Source: Caldilineaceae bacterium (GTDB lineage Bacteria; Chloroflexota; Anaerolineae; Caldilineales; Caldilineaceae). Taken from it: 64,000 bases of DNA. Within the stretch, counting starts at the first letter, position 1. Every line of letters begins with the position of its first letter. The notes below the pieces were generated by a model. That model had not been told where the DNA came from, made no database searches, and saw nothing but the letters and a program-made list of their open reading frames with translations. The stretch spans positions 108,615-172,614 of the forward strand of contig JAJEDI010000097.1 in assembly GCA_022821585.1 (NCBI GenBank). Reading direction: 5' to 3'. A program made the translations under genes and the position numbers. This document shows positions 8,443-18,028 of the stretch, piece by piece.

Positions 8443-9468
8443 ATGGCAGCCAGACGTAGAACTTCATACAGGATCGGGGTAACGGGCCTGGGTGAGAGGC
8501 AGGAGATTGCGCCGGGTCTCTTCATTAACACATTCTATAGGGGCTGTACTCCCGGATTCGTCGTCACTGAAGAGGGTCTGATCCTCATCGATACACCCTT
8601 AATCCCCAAACAGGCCAGAGACTGGCGGGAACAGATTGAAGCTGAAGCCCCGGACCTTCCTATCCTTTACGTGTTTAACACCGATCACCATCGCGGCCAT
8701 GCCTTGGGCAACCAGTACTTCCGGCCCACGACAGTCATCGCCCACGAACGCGCCTACAAGGAGATGTCCGGTTACACCGAAAACTTCAAAGAGCGTGTCT
8801 ATAACAGCTTCAAAAGGGAGCCGGAAATCCAGGAACAGTTGACCAACATTGAAATCGTCCTCCCAAACGTTACCTTCACCGACAGCGCCTGCCTCAAGTA
8901 CGGAGGACGCGAAATCCACTTGATCTACGCCGGCGGCCATACGCCCGCCACCAGCTTCGCCTGGCTGCCCGAAGAAAAGATCGCCTTCGTCGGTGATATC
9001 CTTTGGGTGGACCAGCACCCGTACATGGCTCAGGCCGACTCTCTCGAATGGATCGAAGCGCTGCGTACGATTCGAACCCTGGGAGCCGAAAGGTTGGTCC
9101 CGGGACACGGCCCGGTTTGCCGGCCCGACGATACCTACAGAGTTGAAGAGTACATCCTGTACAAACGCGAACGCGTTCGCGACTACTACCGCGCAGGAAA
9201 GACCAAGAATGAAGCAAAGAGCGGGTTGGTCGGCGAAATGTTGGAACTATTTCCTGTTCCGCTTGAACGTAAAGCCAAGATCGAGAGCCAGATAAAATCC
9301 GGCATCAATCGCGTATACCGTGAAATCCAGCGCGAAGAAGAGTTGGCTGGTGTGGAGTCAGGTAACGGCTCGCTGCCGCCGCCGCAAGCCCCCGAACACG
9401 TTCTTCACGAGCCCCAGGCCGAAGCCAACCTGATTCCAACACCTGTTGCGGTAGGAGCCAGTCAGTAG
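8443..9468 (+). CDS. metallo-beta-lactamase-fold hydrolase with altered HxHxDH motif
   Basis: A 341-residue MBL-fold protein. It has FVVTEEGLILIDTP (39-52), YAGGHTPAT (H166), FVGDILWVD (D185) and a late VPGHGPV (H222), all expected metal or structural motifs. The first metal motif reads NTDHHRGHALG (79-89). Against canonical THxHxDH, the first His is D81 and the Asp is G85, leaving H83 and H86. One metal site is therefore likely modified or lost. A helical C-terminal region (from about 235) with a charged RE/KE-rich stretch follows the core. The substrate is unknown. Its stop overlaps the start of the next gene by one base, so the two are translationally linked. Confidence 0.8.
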   Translation: MAARRRTSYRIGVTGLGERQEIAPGLFINTFYRGCTPGFVVTEEGLILIDTPLIPKQARDWREQIEAEAPDLPILYVFNTDHHRGHALGNQYFRPTTVIAHERAYKEMSGYTENFKERVYNSFKREPEIQEQLTNIEIVLPNVTFTDSACLKYGGREIHLIYAGGHTPATSFAWLPEEKIAFVGDILWVDQHPYMAQADSLEWIEALRTIRTLGAERLVPGHGPVCRPDDTYRVEEYILYKRERVRDYYRAGKTKNEAKSGLVGEMLELFPVPLERKAKIESQIKSGINRVYREIQREEELAGVESGNGSLPPPQAPEHVLHEPQAEANLIPTPVAVGASQ

Positions 9469-10517
9469 TGGCGTACTCGGTTCGCGAAGAACGCCAGAGC
9501 CTTGCCGTCAGTCTGCGCGAAGACTTGGGCGAAGCAGAACGCATGATCGTTCAGCTGCGCCGAAACAACGTTGAACAGTTCCTCCAACTGTTGGATCGTA
9601 TCGAGTTGCGGTTCGTCGAGTTGGAGTCCTACGGCCTTGACCTGCGCCCCGAATTCACGCGCTGGGCCAGCCTGCACAGCAAGTTGCGCCGCGAAGCCGG
9701 TCGCATCATGCGCGTGGTCGACGTAGCCGGCGGACTGGACAACCTGCGACAGGCGAATCCGCCGGCGGAAGGTTTCTGGTGGCACCTCGACGCGGTAGTA
9801 GCCGAATCCCGCCGCCGTCTGCTTCGCAGATTGGGCATCACTCTCGGAACCATCGTTTCGCTGTTGGTGGTGGTCTGGATTCTGCTTACCTTCGTCTTCC
9901 CCCCGGACCCCAACACCGTCGTTGCCTCCGAAGCCATCTCCACCCTCCAGCAACTCGCTTTTGAAGGTCGCTGGGAAGAGGCCCTGGCCGTGATCGAAGA
10001 GGCCAAGTCTCAACTGACCCAACCGGACGCCGAAATTCTGATCTGGGAAGGTGTCATTCGCGGCAAACTGGGCCAGGATGAACGCGCCCGCGAAGCACTC
10101 GCCGAGGCAAAATCTCTGGTGCCGCCCGGCAAGCTCGTGGCCTACTGGTGGTCACTCGGCTCAGTCCAACTCTCGGTTGGAAATGTGGAGGAAGCCCGCC
10201 ACGCCGCCTTTGAAGCGATAAGTCTGGACGATGCCGATCCCCAGGGCTACTTCCTCCTCGCCAGTGTGGCCGAGGTGATAGGCAACACCGTCTGCGCGGT
10301 TGACCTCTTCGAGGAGACATTCCAACTGGCGGCCGACAGCAATCCACAACTGGCCGTTATAGCCCGCGTCCGCATGGGAAACCTGCTTCAGCGGCCGGCG
10401 AATATGGCACTTTTGGGAGACGACGAGTCCGGCAACGGCAACACTGAAAACAGCGAAAACAGCGCCCAGAATAATAACTCCGATTCCGGCCTGCCCGAAT
10501 CCTGTGGCGGACTATAG
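9468..10517 (+). CDS. single-pass membrane protein with TPR-like C-terminal repeats
   Basis: A 349-residue protein starting at GTG, which shares its G with the TAG stop of the preceding gene. Residues 1-118 are charged and helical. One transmembrane helix spans about 122-145 (GITLGTIVSLLVVVWILL). After it, alternating helices with EGRWEEALAVIEEA, LGQDERAREALAEA and NVEEARHAAFEAI resemble tetratricopeptide repeats, likely a protein-binding scaffold. The tail (from about 315) is rich in Asn, Ser and Glu. I do not recognise a specific family. Coupling to the metallo-hydrolase suggests a shared role. Confidence 0.6.
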   Translation: MAYSVREERQSLAVSLREDLGEAERMIVQLRRNNVEQFLQLLDRIELRFVELESYGLDLRPEFTRWASLHSKLRREAGRIMRVVDVAGGLDNLRQANPPAEGFWWHLDAVVAESRRRLLRRLGITLGTIVSLLVVVWILLTFVFPPDPNTVVASEAISTLQQLAFEGRWEEALAVIEEAKSQLTQPDAEILIWEGVIRGKLGQDERAREALAEAKSLVPPGKLVAYWWSLGSVQLSVGNVEEARHAAFEAISLDDADPQGYFLLASVAEVIGNTVCAVDLFEETFQLAADSNPQLAVIARVRMGNLLQRPANMALLGDDESGNGNTENSENSAQNNNSDSGLPESCGGL

Positions 10518-10627
10518 TCCCTGACTTGCGTCCGCAACGCTGACCCTCTCCACTTGGAATCCAGCCGGAATTTCCTTGCCGGCGTAAATTCCTGTAAAAT
10601 GGGCCAGCGTCGGTCGACCGCCGCTAC

Positions 10628-10700
10628 GCCCCCTTAGCTCAGAGGATAGAGCAACGGACTTCTAATCCGTCGGTCGTAGGTTCGACTCCTACAGGGGGTG
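10628..10700 (+). tRNA. tRNA-Arg (anticodon TCT)
   Basis: A full 73-nt cloverleaf can be drawn. The acceptor arm is GCCCCCT/AGGGGGT (with a G-U at 1:72). The D stem is GCTC/GAGC, the anticodon stem ACGGA/TCCGT with loop CTTCTAA, and the T stem GTAGG/CCTAC with loop TTCGACT. The anticodon TCT reads AGA/AGG. CCA is not encoded; G is the discriminator base. Confidence 0.93.
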
Positions 10701-10915
10701 CCTCAAGTAGTACCCGTCCCATTTGGACTCTGTTTCGCCCTTGCCTTGCATCGTCCGCTGTAGAGGTGGTGAGTCAGTTTCAAACCAGGTTGAAATCCAG
10801 CTTCCTCAAGCGAATCAAATCGGCGCTGCCCCCAACGCACGGGTGGGGCAGCGCCGGTTTCCGCTTTCGCTAAGCTAACGGTGTCCTCGGGCAACTTGAT
10901 CGGGTCATCCCTGAA

Positions 10916-11704
10916 CTAACCAACCCGGTCCCGCACCGAACCCTTCTCCGCAATCGGCTCCAGCGGGTCTTTTTCATTGAACGCGATAAGCCTGGACGCA
11001 CCCTCTTGATAGTAGGGGAAAGTCGGGCCCCCGGACGGCGCCGCCCAGCGCACCCCATTCGCAATCACGTGGCGCACAATGTCCATGTGAAAGATCGGGT
11101 ACGTCTCATGTCCGGGACGGAAATAGAATATCTTCCCATTGCCCCGATGGAAACAGGCCCCACTGCGGAATACATTGCCTCCCTCAAACCAGCTGACAAA
11201 CACCAGGTCGTCCGGCGTGGGAATATCGAAAAGCTCCCCGTACATCTCGCACTCTTCAATCTCAAAATAGGGCGGCAACCCCTGCGCAATCGGGTGGGAC
11301 GGCTTGACCACCCAGATGCGCTCCTTCTCATCCGCCTCACGCCAGCGCAAACTGCACGTCGTACCCATCAGACTGCGAAATACCTTCGAGAAGTGGCCCG
11401 AGTGCAGTACCACAAGCCCCATCCCCTCAAGGACACGCCTCTTCACCCGCTCGACTATCTCGTCGTCAACCTGTGCATGGGCCCGGTGACCCCACCAGGT
11501 CAGCACGTCCGTCTCCGCCAGAACATCTTCCGTTAGACCATGTTCCGGCTCATCCAGCGTAGCAGTCCGTATTGAGCTGAATCCGTGCAAGCGCAGCCCT
11601 TCGGCAATGGCCCCGTGAATCCCGTCGGGATAGATCCCGCCGATGAACTCGTTGATGTTTTCGTGTTGAAACTCGTTCCAGACCGTAACTCGAATGTCTC
11701 CCAT
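10916..11704 (-). CDS. ThuA-domain protein (trehalose-utilization family)
   Basis: A 262-residue protein starting MGDIRVTVWNEFQHENINEF, with a GGAGGAAACAGG ribosome site. Features of the ThuA-like glutamine-amidotransferase fold include DVLTWWGHRAHAQVDDEIVERV, then GLVVLHSGHFSKVF and HPIAQGLPPYFEIEECEMYG (the HPI.G.P..F..DE.Y pattern), and GKIFYFRPGHE. ThuA proteins take part in disaccharide oxidation or processing, often beside Gfo/Idh oxidoreductases, as here: the next gene upstream on this strand is one. The sugar is not identified. Confidence 0.85.
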   Translation of the reverse strand: MGDIRVTVWNEFQHENINEFIGGIYPDGIHGAIAEGLRLHGFSSIRTATLDEPEHGLTEDVLAETDVLTWWGHRAHAQVDDEIVERVKRRVLEGMGLVVLHSGHFSKVFRSLMGTTCSLRWREADEKERIWVVKPSHPIAQGLPPYFEIEECEMYGELFDIPTPDDLVFVSWFEGGNVFRSGACFHRGNGKIFYFRPGHETYPIFHMDIVRHVIANGVRWAAPSGGPTFPYYQEGASRLIAFNEKDPLEPIAEKGSVRDRVG

Positions 11705-11804
11705 CCTGTTTCCTCCATCTGGTGAGAGTTGAAAAAGAGAATTGGGAACCAAGATCCATGAATCGGTTCCCTATTCTCCTTGCCCCTCTATCACTGTTGA
11801 TTCC

Positions 11805-12833
11805 TTAACTCCCAACCTTCACCGGCTTTCCTCCCTGGCCGGCGGACTCCTTTATCGCATCCCACAATCGCGCCATCCGCAGGCCGATTTCCGGTGGGCA
11901 CGGGTTCTCCATCTCCCCCGCCCGCACACGCAAAAACTGCTGCCAGGTGCCCAGCGATTCGGGCAACTCGACCGGCGTCAACTCCTCATCCCCCATCTCC
12001 TGTATAAGGAGCCGCTCCCCCCAGACCCCCGTCTGCAACATCCCTTTCTCACACATCACACGTACGTCCGAGCCGATCCCGGAATTCGTGTTTCCTGCTG
12101 CGTTCATCGACACCAGTGCACCCGACTTCAACCGCGCAATAACCACCGAAAGTATGTCCACCGGTGCCCCGTGGTTGTCCATCCAGGCCGCGACCTCGCT
12201 AAAGTCTTCCCCCGCCAAATCCGAAATAGTATTGAGCATATGTGCACCAGTGTCAAACAGGAAGCCTCCCCCAGCGACTTCAGGATCCTGGCGCCATAGG
12301 CCGGTGGTAAAGGACATCCAGTTCTGCCACACCACAGCGCTGATGTTCAGAATCCTGCCCAGTTTTCCTGACCGCAAAATCTTGACGCCGGTCCGCACCT
12401 GATGTGACATACTGCCATTAAATGATACCGAAAGCAGGCGCTCGCTACGGTCTCGGACATCAATCAGTGCTAGCGCCTCCTCTGAATTCATGACCATCGG
12501 CTTTTCCAACAACACGTCCAGCCCTGCTTCCAGACACGCCTTGGCCTGTGAAAAATGAAGCACATGCGGCGTGATGATGAATGCCGCGTCGAGATCGCCG
12601 TTTTGCAGTAGCTTGTCCAGATCGGGCTCGTTCGGAGGCGGAGTCTCACCAGCCTCGTCAAACAGCGCACAGAACTCCTCATAGGAATTGGCCGATGGCT
12701 CACATACGATTTTCACCTCGGTCGTGTCCTGCTGCTTAAGAATCCGTCGCGTATGGCTTCGCGCCATGCCGCCGCACCCGATAAATGCCATTCGAACGCG
12801 AGGAGACTCCCCGCCCGATCGACGTTCCGTCAT
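11805..12833 (-). CDS. Gfo/Idh/MocA-family NAD(P)-dependent oxidoreductase
   Basis: A 342-residue protein. The Rossmann domain begins RMAFIGCGGMARSHTRRI (GCGGMA, 19-24). The conserved VLLEKPMV (EKP, 110-112) marks cofactor and substrate contact, and the C-terminal domain carries FLFDTGAHMLNT (D194, H198), matching the family D-x3-H catalytic region. It probably oxidises a sugar or inositol-type alcohol. It lies about 100 bases upstream of the ThuA gene on the same strand; this pair recurs in sugar-oxidation loci. No signal peptide is seen. Confidence 0.85.
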   Translation of the reverse strand: MTERRSGGESPRVRMAFIGCGGMARSHTRRILKQQDTTEVKIVCEPSANSYEEFCALFDEAGETPPPNEPDLDKLLQNGDLDAAFIITPHVLHFSQAKACLEAGLDVLLEKPMVMNSEEALALIDVRDRSERLLSVSFNGSMSHQVRTGVKILRSGKLGRILNISAVVWQNWMSFTTGLWRQDPEVAGGGFLFDTGAHMLNTISDLAGEDFSEVAAWMDNHGAPVDILSVVIARLKSGALVSMNAAGNTNSGIGSDVRVMCEKGMLQTGVWGERLLIQEMGDEELTPVELPESLGTWQQFLRVRAGEMENPCPPEIGLRMARLWDAIKESAGQGGKPVKVGS

Positions 12834-13558
12834 TGACTGACTCCTGACTGTCTTTATTGTGGAAGGTTACAACATCCCGATATGAGCCGGATCCACGGCG
12901 CCGCCGCCGCTCCAAGCAGCGGCCTCGCGCCGGACGACAGTGGGGGGCCTGCATACCGGCTTTCCCAGAGGGTGCCAGTAAAGATTGTGACCGGCCAGTC
13001 AATAATACCTTGCAGCGCGACCTCCCGCAAGAATCCGCCGCCAAAAGCTCACTGCGGCTCATTGACACTGACCGGAAAAGCGGAATGTGCGAGCAAAGTG
13101 CTGAGCCGCGAACGGCCGCGCAACCGCGCGCGGAAACTCCAGTTCGCCCGAGGTTTTCCCCGCGTCCCTCCGCGTGAATTCGCGGAACGAATGGGACTGA
13201 CGAACACAACCGCCTGCGAGAAACATAACGAACAGCCCCGCGGGCTATCCGTTCCCACTGGATTCTGAGCAGCCATTCTATGAATGTAATTGAAACCAAT
13301 CTTCTATACCGGATCGGCAGCGCCTATTTCCCGTCCCGCCCCCAAGGGCAAGACACCCCCGTTTTGGGCTTCAACTGCGCCTTCTCTTACAATGTACTCT
13401 GGCAAGCCGACTATACATTCGCTTGCCCCAATCTGTCCGAACCTGCCACTTGAGCAATGGCTCAAGTCCACTCTGGCTCCATATGCTGGTGGGCATACTG
13501 CCATCGGGCGGCCTGAATCTTGCCTCAACTGTCACGCCGCACATCCCTTAAGGTGTAA
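12834..13558. other. gene-free region (725 bp) with one perfect palindrome
   Basis: This lies between the divergent Gfo/Idh and maf genes. Short open frames occur on both strands, but none has a recognisable motif or a ribosome site that convinces me. The only clear structure is the hairpin at 13448-13467. Confidence 0.5.
13448..13467. repeat. perfect inverted repeat ACTTGAGC-AATG-GCTCAAGT
   Basis: Two 8-base arms pair perfectly around AATG, about 90 bases before maf. It may be an operator or a small hairpin. The ACTTGA/TCAAGT ends recur in the palindrome at 53601-53619. Confidence 0.6.
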
Positions 13559-14269
13559 ATGAAGGCCCCCAAGGTAGTCCTTGCATCCAGTAGCCCTCGC
13601 AGGCAACAGTTCTTCCAAAATCTCGGCATCCGCTTCGATGTCGAGTCCTCTGATATAGATGAGTCGCCCGCGCCCAATGAATCCCCTACTGAACTCGTAG
13701 CCCGTCTGGCCCTCGCCAAAGCCATGACCGTGGCTGGACGCCTTGCCCAAAAAACGGCCCAATCGGATGCCGTCGCCTCTGACGAACTCCTTGTCGTCGG
13801 CGCAGATACAGTAGTGGCGGTCGACGGTGAACTCCTCGGCAAACCGGCCAGCGTCGACGAAGCCCGAACCATGCTGCGCCGGCTCCGCGCCCGCCCCCAC
13901 CAGGTCCATACAGCGCTGGCCGCCGTCTCCGTCTCCTGCGGGGAACTGAAGCGCAAACGCACACGCACCAACTCGACGACAGTTATTATGCGCGCCTACG
14001 ACAACGACGAGATCGCCGCATACCTCGCAACCGGAGATCACATGGACAAGGCCGGCGCCTACGCCATTCAGCACCCGCAGTTTCGCCCAGTCCAAACACT
14101 AACAGGCTGTCCAGCGGGCGTCATGGGTCTCCCGGTCGCCGATCTCCTCTGCCTGCTCGCAGAATCCAACGTGTCCGTGGAGCTTTCGCCGCTACAGATC
14201 TGCCCCGCACTGACTGGTCTTCAATGTTGTCGGCAACAGTCCGAAAATACGCACTGCATTCGGCAGTGA
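13559..14269 (+). CDS. maf: Maf-family nucleoside triphosphate pyrophosphatase
   Basis: A 236-residue protein with the Maf motifs in order: SSSPRR (10-15), GADTVVAVDGELLGKP (81-96, catalytic D83), and GDHMDKAGAYAIQ (159-171, D163/K164). Maf proteins hydrolyse non-canonical or modified NTPs to NMP and pyrophosphate, and some affect division. It is longer than the usual ~190-200, with extra residues from about 205 ending in CHIRQ-like low-similarity sequence, perhaps a read-on tail. AAGGTG precedes the ATG. The next gene, rsgA, follows after 95 bases. Confidence 0.88.
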   Translation: MKAPKVVLASSSPRRQQFFQNLGIRFDVESSDIDESPAPNESPTELVARLALAKAMTVAGRLAQKTAQSDAVASDELLVVGADTVVAVDGELLGKPASVDEARTMLRRLRARPHQVHTALAAVSVSCGELKRKRTRTNSTTVIMRAYDNDEIAAYLATGDHMDKAGAYAIQHPQFRPVQTLTGCPAGVMGLPVADLLCLLAESNVSVELSPLQICPALTGLQCCRQQSENTHCIRQ

Positions 14270-14364
14270 CGGGTTGGCTGATAGGCCTGCCCGCTTGTTG
14301 CCAAACATGCCTCTGAATTGATACACTTGGGCCGAAATCCATATGCCCGCATAAGGCGAGCCCG

Positions 14365-15474
14365 TTGCCCGACAAGTTCCCCCAGGAGTTGCTCTTGCAA
14401 AGAAACACCGAAGCATACGAAAAGTGGGATGAAGCCTACGAAGAAGACTACTTCGACGCACCGGCCAAGAGCAAACCAAAACCAAAGAAAAAAGAGCGCA
14501 CAGTCGCCGGTGTCGTCGTGCGCGCCAGGGGCCATCACTACGATGTCTCCACCTCGGATGACCGGCTCATTAGCTGTCGTGTACGCGGAAGAATGCTCCA
14601 GGAGAGAACCAAAGACCTGACGCTCATTGCCGTCGGCGACCGCGTTCAAGTCGTCCTCGAGGGCAAACGCAAAGGCCTCATCGACTCGGTCGAAGAACGG
14701 GATTCGACACTGAGCCGCCAGCTGCCCGGCTCCAATCGTCCTGCCGAAGACGTAATCGTGGCCAACCCGGACCAGGTGCTGATCGTCTTCTCCGTCCGCG
14801 ATCCTGAACCACACCTCCGCATGCTCGACCGCTTCCTCGTGATCGCAGAAGCCAATGAACTACCCGCCCTGATCGTCGTCAACAAAATCGACTTGACCGG
14901 TTTGGATGCCGCTCGCGAGAAGTTCCTCCTCTACGAAGAGTTGGGCTATCCTCTCCTTTACGTGAGCGCAACCGAGCGCTTCGAGGCCCTACCCGGCGAA
15001 CGGACCGCCGGATTCGCGCAATCCAGCCCATTCGAGCACCTGCGTCGGCTGCTGACCGACAAACTGACGGTGGTAACCGGACCAAGCGGAGTTGGCAAAA
15101 GCGCCCTCATCAACGCAATCCATCCCCACCTCAATCTGCGCGTCGGCACACTACGCAACTTCGAAGGCAAAGGCCGGCACACAACCCGAAACGCCCAGCT
15201 TTTTCGCCTGCCTCTGGGAGACGCCACCTTCATTGCCGACACCCCTGGTATTCGCGAACTGGGCCTCTACGAGCTCGACCCGGGAAGTCTTGGCTTCTAC
15301 TATGTCGACCTCAAGCCATTCGTAAACGACTGCCACTTTCCCAACTGTACCCACGACCACGAGCCCGAATGCGCCGTACGCCAGGCCGCCCAGGAAGGCA
15401 AAGTTTCGTCGCAACGCTATGACAGCTATGTGCGTCTCTTGAACGGAGAAAGCTTCCAGCTGGAAGAATGGTAG
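14365..15474 (+). CDS. rsgA: ribosome small-subunit-dependent GTPase A
   Basis: A 369-residue circularly permuted GTPase. An OB-fold (about 48-112) comes first, then G4 NKID (173-176), G1 GPSGVGKS (239-246), the switch I RHTT (271-274) and G3 DTPG (292-295), in the permuted order typical of RsgA. The C-terminal zinc knuckle is C323, C328, H330, C336. It assists late 30S maturation. A Lys-rich N-terminal extension (about 1-45) precedes the OB-fold. The start is TTG at 14365; other starts are possible, because no strong ribosome site is seen. Confidence 0.92.
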   Translation: MPDKFPQELLLQRNTEAYEKWDEAYEEDYFDAPAKSKPKPKKKERTVAGVVVRARGHHYDVSTSDDRLISCRVRGRMLQERTKDLTLIAVGDRVQVVLEGKRKGLIDSVEERDSTLSRQLPGSNRPAEDVIVANPDQVLIVFSVRDPEPHLRMLDRFLVIAEANELPALIVVNKIDLTGLDAAREKFLLYEELGYPLLYVSATERFEALPGERTAGFAQSSPFEHLRRLLTDKLTVVTGPSGVGKSALINAIHPHLNLRVGTLRNFEGKGRHTTRNAQLFRLPLGDATFIADTPGIRELGLYELDPGSLGFYYVDLKPFVNDCHFPNCTHDHEPECAVRQAAQEGKVSSQRYDSYVRLLNGESFQLEEW

Positions 15475-15583
15475 ACAGCCCTGCACTCACTTGTAATCTG
15501 TTGAAAGCCATCCCATCAACCCCGGGCTATTTCAATTCGCTCCTTATCGCAATCAACGCAATCCGCATTATGCACTACGCCCC

Positions 15584-17992
15584 ATGTCCCTAATCCTTGA
15601 AAGTCTGAATGACCAGCAGAAGACCGCGGTCCGGACGACGGAAGGCCCCGTCCTCGTACTGGCAGGCCCCGGTTCCGGCAAAACGCGCGTTCTCACCCGG
15701 CGCATCGCCTATCTCATCGAAGAAAACAGGATCGACCCCTGGTATGTTCTCGCCGTAACCTTCACCAACAAAGCCGCAAAGGAAATGGGCGGCCGCGTTG
15801 AAGAACTGATAGGGCACCGCTTCCCACCCCCGGGCGAAGGCCGCCGTCGAAGCCTGGGCGGCCTCACCATCGGCACCTTTCACGCCGTCTGCGCCCGCGT
15901 CCTGCGCGTAGAGGTAGATGCCGTGGGATTCCAGCGTAACTGGGTCATCTACGACACCGCCGACCAGTTGACCCTCGTCCGCGAAATCATGAAAGAACTG
16001 CAGTTGGACGAAAAGCGTTTCAGCCCGCGTGCCGTCCTCTCGCAAATCGGCAGCTGGAAAAACGACCTGTTGACGCCGGACCTCGTCAGCGCCGACGGCT
16101 ACATGCAGGAAATCTGCGACCGCGTCTACAACCGCTACCAGCGGCTCCTGCGCCTCAACAACGCCATGGACTTCGATGACCTCTTGATGCACACGGTCCA
16201 CCTCCTGCGAAAGAACAAGGATATCCGCCGCAAATACCAGGACAAGTGGCGCTACGTGCTCGTGGACGAGTTCCAGGATACCAATACCGCCCAGTACGAG
16301 CTGGCGTCGCACTTCGTGGGCCCGCCGGACGGCAGAGGCAACCTGTTTGTCGTCGGCGATGAGGACCAGTCCATTTACCGATTCCGCGGCGCCGACTATC
16401 GCAACGTCCTTCGCTTTCGCCGCGATTACCCAGGGGCTAGAGTCGTTCTCCTTGAGCAGAACTACCGCAGCACCCAGAACATCCTCGATGTCGCCAACGC
16501 CGTCATCGCCAGGAACGCCAACCGCACGCCCAAACACCTGCGCACCGATCAGGGCGGCGGCCCCAAAGTCACTGTCTACGAAGCATACAACGAGACCGAA
16601 GAGGCCGAATACGTGCTCGACGAGGCTGCCCGACTTTCATCCCAAAGAGGAATGGGACTTGGCTCCGCCGCCGTCGTCTATCGTACCAACGCCCAGAGTC
16701 GTGCTCTCGAAGAGGCCTGCGTCCGTCGCAATCTCCGCTACCGGCTGATTGGCGCGACCCGCTTCTACGAGCGCCGCGAAATCAAAGATGTCCTCGCCTT
16801 CCTGCGCCTCGTGCATAACCCCTCTGCCGAGATCGCGCTTGACCGCATCATCAACGTGCCTCCCCGCGGCATAGGGGCCCAAACCTATGAACAACTCAAA
16901 GCCTGGGCCGCCTCCGGGGCCGTAACTGAATGGCAGGCACTGCAGACGCTGATAGGTGAAGGCGGCGAATCGGTCGATAACGGCGCGCCTCCCGTGCAGC
17001 TCCCGCCTGCCCCATTTGCCGCCCGGTCCCGCAACGCGTTGATCAGATTTGCTTCGATGCTGAACACATGGGTGCAGCTTGCCGTCGCTGTCCAATACGA
17101 AAACGTCGCCGCCCTTCTCGATCGCATCCTCGCCGATTCAGGCTACTTGGATCGCCTGCGCGACGGCAGCGACGAAGGCGAAGATCGTTTCGACAACATC
17201 AACGAACTGCGCGCCGTAGCGGCCGGCTACCGTCCCGGCCTTGAAGACCTGGAACCTGGCCAGGACCCCCTAGGCCTTTTCCTGCAGGAGATCAGCCTCG
17301 TCAGCGAGCAGGACGACTACGAAGAAAGCGAAGACGCCCTTACCCTGTTGACGTTGCACACCGCCAAAGGACTGGAATTTCCTGTCGTCTTTATGGTCGG
17401 AATGGAAGAGGGTCTGCTGCCGCACGCCCGCAGCATGCGCAGCGAGGACGTGGAGGACATGGCCGAGGAACGCCGCCTCGCCTACGTCGGCATTACCCGC
17501 GCCAAGCATCGCCTCTACCTGGTCCACGCCTCCCAACGCGCCATGTGGGGCAATAGCGAACTGCAGACCGCCAGCCGTTTCCTGGAGGACATCCCGGTGG
17601 AACTGCTGAGTGGCCGGGTCGACCGCCGCAGTCGCCAGGCCGCTGCCTACGATCGAGCGACTAGCTGGCTCGTAGGCCCTGCCATGTACGGTAGATATCG
17701 GGACGAAAACTACAGGCTGGGCGAGTCCACCTCCTACAGGACTTCGAGCCGCTCACAAGCCGACCGCTCACAATCCGACCGCGCCCAGGCCCGCCGTCCC
17801 CGCCGCCGCCCGGCCAAAACCGAAGCACCCACCCTGTTCAAACGCCGCCAGAGTGTCGAACATCCTAGATTTGGCGTTGGTATGGTAATCGACAGCGTCG
17901 TGATTGGCGGAGAAGAGGAAGTATCAGTCGCCTTCCCCAACTTGGGCGTAAAGAAATTCATGGCGTCGATGGCCAATCTCAAGGTCCTTTAG
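15584..17992 (+). CDS. pcrA: UvrD/PcrA-type DNA helicase
   Basis: An 802-residue superfamily 1A helicase. It shows the Q motif LNDQQKTAV, Walker A GPGSGKT (28-34), DEFQDT (228-233), then GDEDQSIYRFRGA, QNYRS, LTLHTAKGLEFPVVFMVG and YVGITRAKHRLYL. The C-terminal tail has RRQSVEHPRFGVGMVI...VSVAFPNLGVKKFM, the RNA-polymerase-binding Tudor-like domain seen in PcrA. It unwinds DNA in repair and transcription-coupled processes. No ribosome site is obvious before the ATG. UvrD and PcrA cannot be told apart firmly by sequence alone. Confidence 0.92.
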   Translation: MSLILESLNDQQKTAVRTTEGPVLVLAGPGSGKTRVLTRRIAYLIEENRIDPWYVLAVTFTNKAAKEMGGRVEELIGHRFPPPGEGRRRSLGGLTIGTFHAVCARVLRVEVDAVGFQRNWVIYDTADQLTLVREIMKELQLDEKRFSPRAVLSQIGSWKNDLLTPDLVSADGYMQEICDRVYNRYQRLLRLNNAMDFDDLLMHTVHLLRKNKDIRRKYQDKWRYVLVDEFQDTNTAQYELASHFVGPPDGRGNLFVVGDEDQSIYRFRGADYRNVLRFRRDYPGARVVLLEQNYRSTQNILDVANAVIARNANRTPKHLRTDQGGGPKVTVYEAYNETEEAEYVLDEAARLSSQRGMGLGSAAVVYRTNAQSRALEEACVRRNLRYRLIGATRFYERREIKDVLAFLRLVHNPSAEIALDRIINVPPRGIGAQTYEQLKAWAASGAVTEWQALQTLIGEGGESVDNGAPPVQLPPAPFAARSRNALIRFASMLNTWVQLAVAVQYENVAALLDRILADSGYLDRLRDGSDEGEDRFDNINELRAVAAGYRPGLEDLEPGQDPLGLFLQEISLVSEQDDYEESEDALTLLTLHTAKGLEFPVVFMVGMEEGLLPHARSMRSEDVEDMAEERRLAYVGITRAKHRLYLVHASQRAMWGNSELQTASRFLEDIPVELLSGRVDRRSRQAAAYDRATSWLVGPAMYGRYRDENYRLGESTSYRTSSRSQADRSQSDRAQARRPRRRPAKTEAPTLFKRRQSVEHPRFGVGMVIDSVVIGGEEEVSVAFPNLGVKKFMASMANLKVL

Positions 17993-18028
17993 ACACCGGC
18001 AATCAGTTCAGGTACGCAGGACTGCATC

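Noticed and set aside
13304..13528. Short minus-strand open frame in the gap before maf
   Set aside because: It has no ribosome site or recognised motif, and the palindrome at 13448 lies within it. I could not show it is a gene or a pseudogene.
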